From the NCBI GenBank assembly GCA_002371115.1, contig DFFY01000022.1, forward strand, positions 1 to 7,469: a DNA stretch of 7,469 bases, in the 5' to 3' direction. Within the stretch, counting starts at the first letter, position 1. Each line of letters starts with the position of its first letter. Positions 5,904-7,469 of this stretch are shown here, piece by piece. The notes under the pieces were generated by a model. That model did no database searches and was not told where the DNA came from. It worked only from the letters and a program-made list of their open reading frames with translations. Both the position numbers and the translations under genes were made by a program. Origin of the DNA: Bacteroidales bacterium UBA3764. Its GTDB lineage: Bacteria > Bacteroidota > Bacteroidia > Bacteroidales > UBA932.

Positions 5904-7370
5904 TTATTCGTGTGAGACAAATTCTACATTCAGGTCCCGGCACACGTACTGGGCCGTAAGGCGGGCGCTTTGGGCTGCAGGGGGCAGGCCGCCGGAATAG
6001 GCCGTGCGCTGACCGGTGAAATACAGGCCGCGCTCATAGCGGTAGGGCGCATGGTACAAGGGTTGGAAAGGGGGCCAGTCGCTCATGTAGCTGCCCTCGA
6101 AGGTACTGCAATAGCGTTCATAGGTGAGCGGGGTGGCCACGTCGGTGACGTCGGCCTGCTCCAGAACAGCGGGAATCACCCTGCCGACAGCCTCCAGGAA
6201 GGCATGCATCACTTCCTGTTTTTTGGCGGCATAGGTGCCGTCTTCCCTGGCAGCCTTCCACCAGCCGTAGGTGGAGCCGTGCAACAGGCAGGTAATGACA
6301 CTGCATCCTTCCGGGGCGTAGCCCTTGACACCGGCATAATTGTTTATGACAACAGTTCTGTAGGTAAGACCGGCGGCATGAAGCGGCTCCGGCAGCACAA
6401 TCTGCATGGAACGGGGCCAGGTGCTTAAATCGGCCTTGACCCCCACCCCCAGGAACATGCACTGGGTGGTCCGGAGGCCTTTGCGCATATCTTTTGCCCA
6501 GCTGTCCTGCAGGGGCGTTCTGAACAGCTTGTCCATGGCACTCCGGGCATCCACGGAGATGACCACGGCATCGGCCGGAAAAACCTCCTCGCCAATGCGG
6601 ACGGCCCATTTGTCCTGCAGGCGAAACACCTCCTGCGCCCGCGTCCGATAGCGGATTTCACCGCCCAGGCCCTGAAAGTGGGAGGCCATGTTCCGGGCCA
6701 TCTGCAGCGAGCCGCCTTCCGGGTAGCCGCTGTCGCCCATGTGGAAGGTGCTCAGCGTATAAATGAGGGAAAGGGCGTTGATGGAAGGCTCCACAACTGC
6801 TCCCAGAAGAGCCCGGATGCGGGGATTGCGGAAGCGCCTGGCATAGAAGCGGGCGCTTTGCATTACCAGGAAAGGGGTTATCAACGCTGCTCCGCCCATC
6901 TTGATGTACTCCCACAGGGAGAAGGGAGACGGGTATCTGGCCCTGATCCCTTTGATGTCGGTGATGGGCTGGTGAAAGCCGTCAAAGCACAGCAGGTCAA
7001 ATTTCAGGACCGCCAGTGCCAGCTTGTCCCGCCACCCGGTAAGTTCCAGGCCATGCAAGTCCCGGTAAAGAGGCATCCGGCCTGCCCGGTCCACCAGCGT
7101 GTAAACTGGGTCCTTGAAATAAACGGGATTGTTCTCCTGCAAGGCCCCGGATTCCAGCCAGATGTTATGAAGCGGTATTTCCTTGATGGCGCCAATCAGC
7201 CAATGGATTCCGCCTTCAAAATTGTAGCCCTTCCGTTTCCAGCTGGTGGACACGCCGCCCGGGCTGGCCGCCTGCTCAAAAACAAGTGTCTGAATACCAG
7301 AACGTTGCAGGTAGTTGGCACATACCAGGCCGGAGATTCCGGCACCTATCACAATAGCCTTTTTGATCAT
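5904..7370 (-). CDS. Phytoene desaturase/retinol saturase-like FAD-dependent oxidoreductase
   Basis: This 488-residue protein belongs to the large COG1233-type flavoprotein family (CrtI, CrtISO and retinol saturase relatives). It starts with the FAD-binding Rossmann signature VIGAGISGLVCANYL (7-21), with E32 at the end of the second strand placed to hold the FAD ribose, then SPGGVSTSWKRKGYNFEGGI (36-55) and HWLIG, a stretch typical of this branch. The C-terminus has the second FAD-contact motif GLYFTGQ (448-454) and GGLPPAAQSAR (460-470). Characterised relatives desaturate, saturate or isomerise polyunsaturated lipids such as carotenoids and retinoids. No phytoene synthase or other carotenoid gene is in the window, so the substrate is unknown and CrtI should not be assumed. 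There is no signal peptide; the protein is probably cytoplasmic or loosely membrane-associated. ATG 7370 directly precedes the FAD motif. It is the first gene of the leftward train, one base ahead of the EamA transporter. Confidence 0.88.
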   Translation of the reverse strand: MIKKAIVIGAGISGLVCANYLQRSGIQTLVFEQAASPGGVSTSWKRKGYNFEGGIHWLIGAIKEIPLHNIWLESGALQENNPVYFKDPVYTLVDRAGRMPLYRDLHGLELTGWRDKLALAVLKFDLLCFDGFHQPITDIKGIRARYPSPFSLWEYIKMGGAALITPFLVMQSARFYARRFRNPRIRALLGAVVEPSINALSLIYTLSTFHMGDSGYPEGGSLQMARNMASHFQGLGGEIRYRTRAQEVFRLQDKWAVRIGEEVFPADAVVISVDARSAMDKLFRTPLQDSWAKDMRKGLRTTQCMFLGVGVKADLSTWPRSMQIVLPEPLHAAGLTYRTVVINNYAGVKGYAPEGCSVITCLLHGSTYGWWKAAREDGTYAAKKQEVMHAFLEAVGRVIPAVLEQADVTDVATPLTYERYCSTFEGSYMSDWPPFQPLYHAPYRYERGLYFTGQRTAYSGGLPPAAQSARLTAQYVCRDLNVEFVSHE

Positions 7371-7377
7371 AAGGCTG

Positions 7378-7407
7378 TAAAGATACTGCTTTTTTGTCTA
7401 TTTCGGG
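7378..7407 (-). promoter_or_regulatory. Weak candidate promoter for the oxidoreductase gene
   Basis: Read leftward, TATCTTTA (7385-7378) matches the Bacteroidota -7 box TAnnTTTG except for the last base. A TTTC, one base from TTTG, lies about 22 bases upstream. The predicted start would fall only a few bases before ATG 7370, giving a nearly leaderless message. The signal is much weaker than the tRNA promoter on the other strand and overlaps it. It is reported because the gene train needs a promoter in this 74-base gap and no better candidate is visible. Confidence 0.25.
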
Positions 7408-7424
7408 AAAGTTTATTACCTTTG
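7393..7424 (+). promoter_or_regulatory. Canonical Bacteroidota promoter of the tRNA gene
   Basis: TTTG at 7393-7396 and TACCTTTG at 7417-7424 are separated by exactly 20 bases. Both boxes match the Bacteroidota housekeeping consensus (TTTG near -33, TAnnTTTG near -7) without a mismatch. Transcription would begin near 7430, about 15 bases before the mature tRNA 5' end at 7445. This is the strongest taxonomic marker in the window. Confidence 0.85.
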
Positions 7425-7444
7425 CAGTCCTGATTTTATCAGAG

Positions 7445-7469
7445 GGCCCCATAGCTCAGCGGTTAGAGC
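7445..7469 (+). tRNA. tRNA, 5' part only (acceptor strand and D-arm), isoacceptor unknown
   Basis: GGCCCCA (7445-7451) is the 5' acceptor strand, followed by T8 A9, a four-base-pair D-stem GCTC/GAGC and the loop AGCGGTTA containing A14, the GG pair and the expected length. The window ends exactly at the last base of the D-stem, so the anticodon arm, T-arm and 3' acceptor strand are not visible and the amino acid cannot be assigned. A perfect promoter about 20 bases upstream supports a real gene. Confidence 0.88.

Noticed and set aside
5903..5920. TTG start at 5920 for the EamA transporter
   Set aside because: It would overlap the end of the oxidoreductase gene, while the ATG at 5902 gives the one-base junction seen elsewhere in the train.
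5904..7370. Carotenoid biosynthesis locus (crtI)
   Set aside because: The flavoprotein fits the broad CrtI-like family, but no phytoene synthase, cyclase or other carotenoid gene is in the window, and gut-type Bacteroidota carry such proteins without carotenoids.

Overview
The window looks like a chromosomal segment of a fairly GC-rich member of the Bacteroidota, probably Bacteroidales. Three things suggest this. A textbook Bacteroidota promoter (TTTG, 20 bases, TACCTTTG) stands in front of a tRNA at the right edge. The gene starts lack Shine-Dalgarno sequences. The protein set also fits: a GH27 of the gut-Bacteroidota type and remnants of GH97 and family-9 carbohydrate-binding proteins. The species cannot be named from the sequence.

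Layout, right to left because all protein genes lie on the minus strand. At 7445-7469 the first 25 bases of a tRNA run rightward, and its promoter sits in the short gap shared with the leftward gene block. The block is a tightly packed train of five genes. First comes a phytoene-desaturase-like FAD oxidoreductase (5904-7370), then one base, then an EamA/DMT-family transporter (4997-5902). After 49 bases, which hold a candidate internal promoter, comes a three-domain DsbD thiol:disulfide interchange protein (3094-4947). It is followed with no gap by a ThrE-type threonine/serine exporter fusion (1819-3093), then one base, then a secreted GH27 glycosidase (510-1817). The 0-1 base spacings make co-transcription very likely within 5904-7370/4997-5902 and within the dsbD-thrE-GH27 trio. 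Whether the two blocks form one operon is open.

Left of the GH27 gene the sequence becomes unusual. Positions 365-474 hold seven head-to-tail copies of a degenerate 15-17 base G-rich repeat that starts with CCGGGA. Next is an inverted repeat (325-366). Then comes a gene graveyard: the C-terminal part of a CBM9-like protein (97-339, no N-terminus) joined out of frame to an internal piece of a GH97 catalytic domain (about 1-110), which runs off the left edge.

How the genes fit together: DsbD carries reducing power across the inner membrane, ThrE and EamA are small-molecule exporters or permeases, and GH27 is a periplasmic or secreted glycan-trimming enzyme. They do not form an obvious single pathway. 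The GH27 gene and the GH97/CBM9 relics suggest the left side was once a glycan-degradation cluster. The points most worth a second look are the 16-base repeat array beside the fused relics, a repeat-element-like sequence inserted in frame in the dsbD linker, and an Asp-to-Ile change in the GH27 substrate pocket that may mean a beta-L-arabinopyranosidase rather than an alpha-galactosidase. I did not find a clearly novel multi-gene system.
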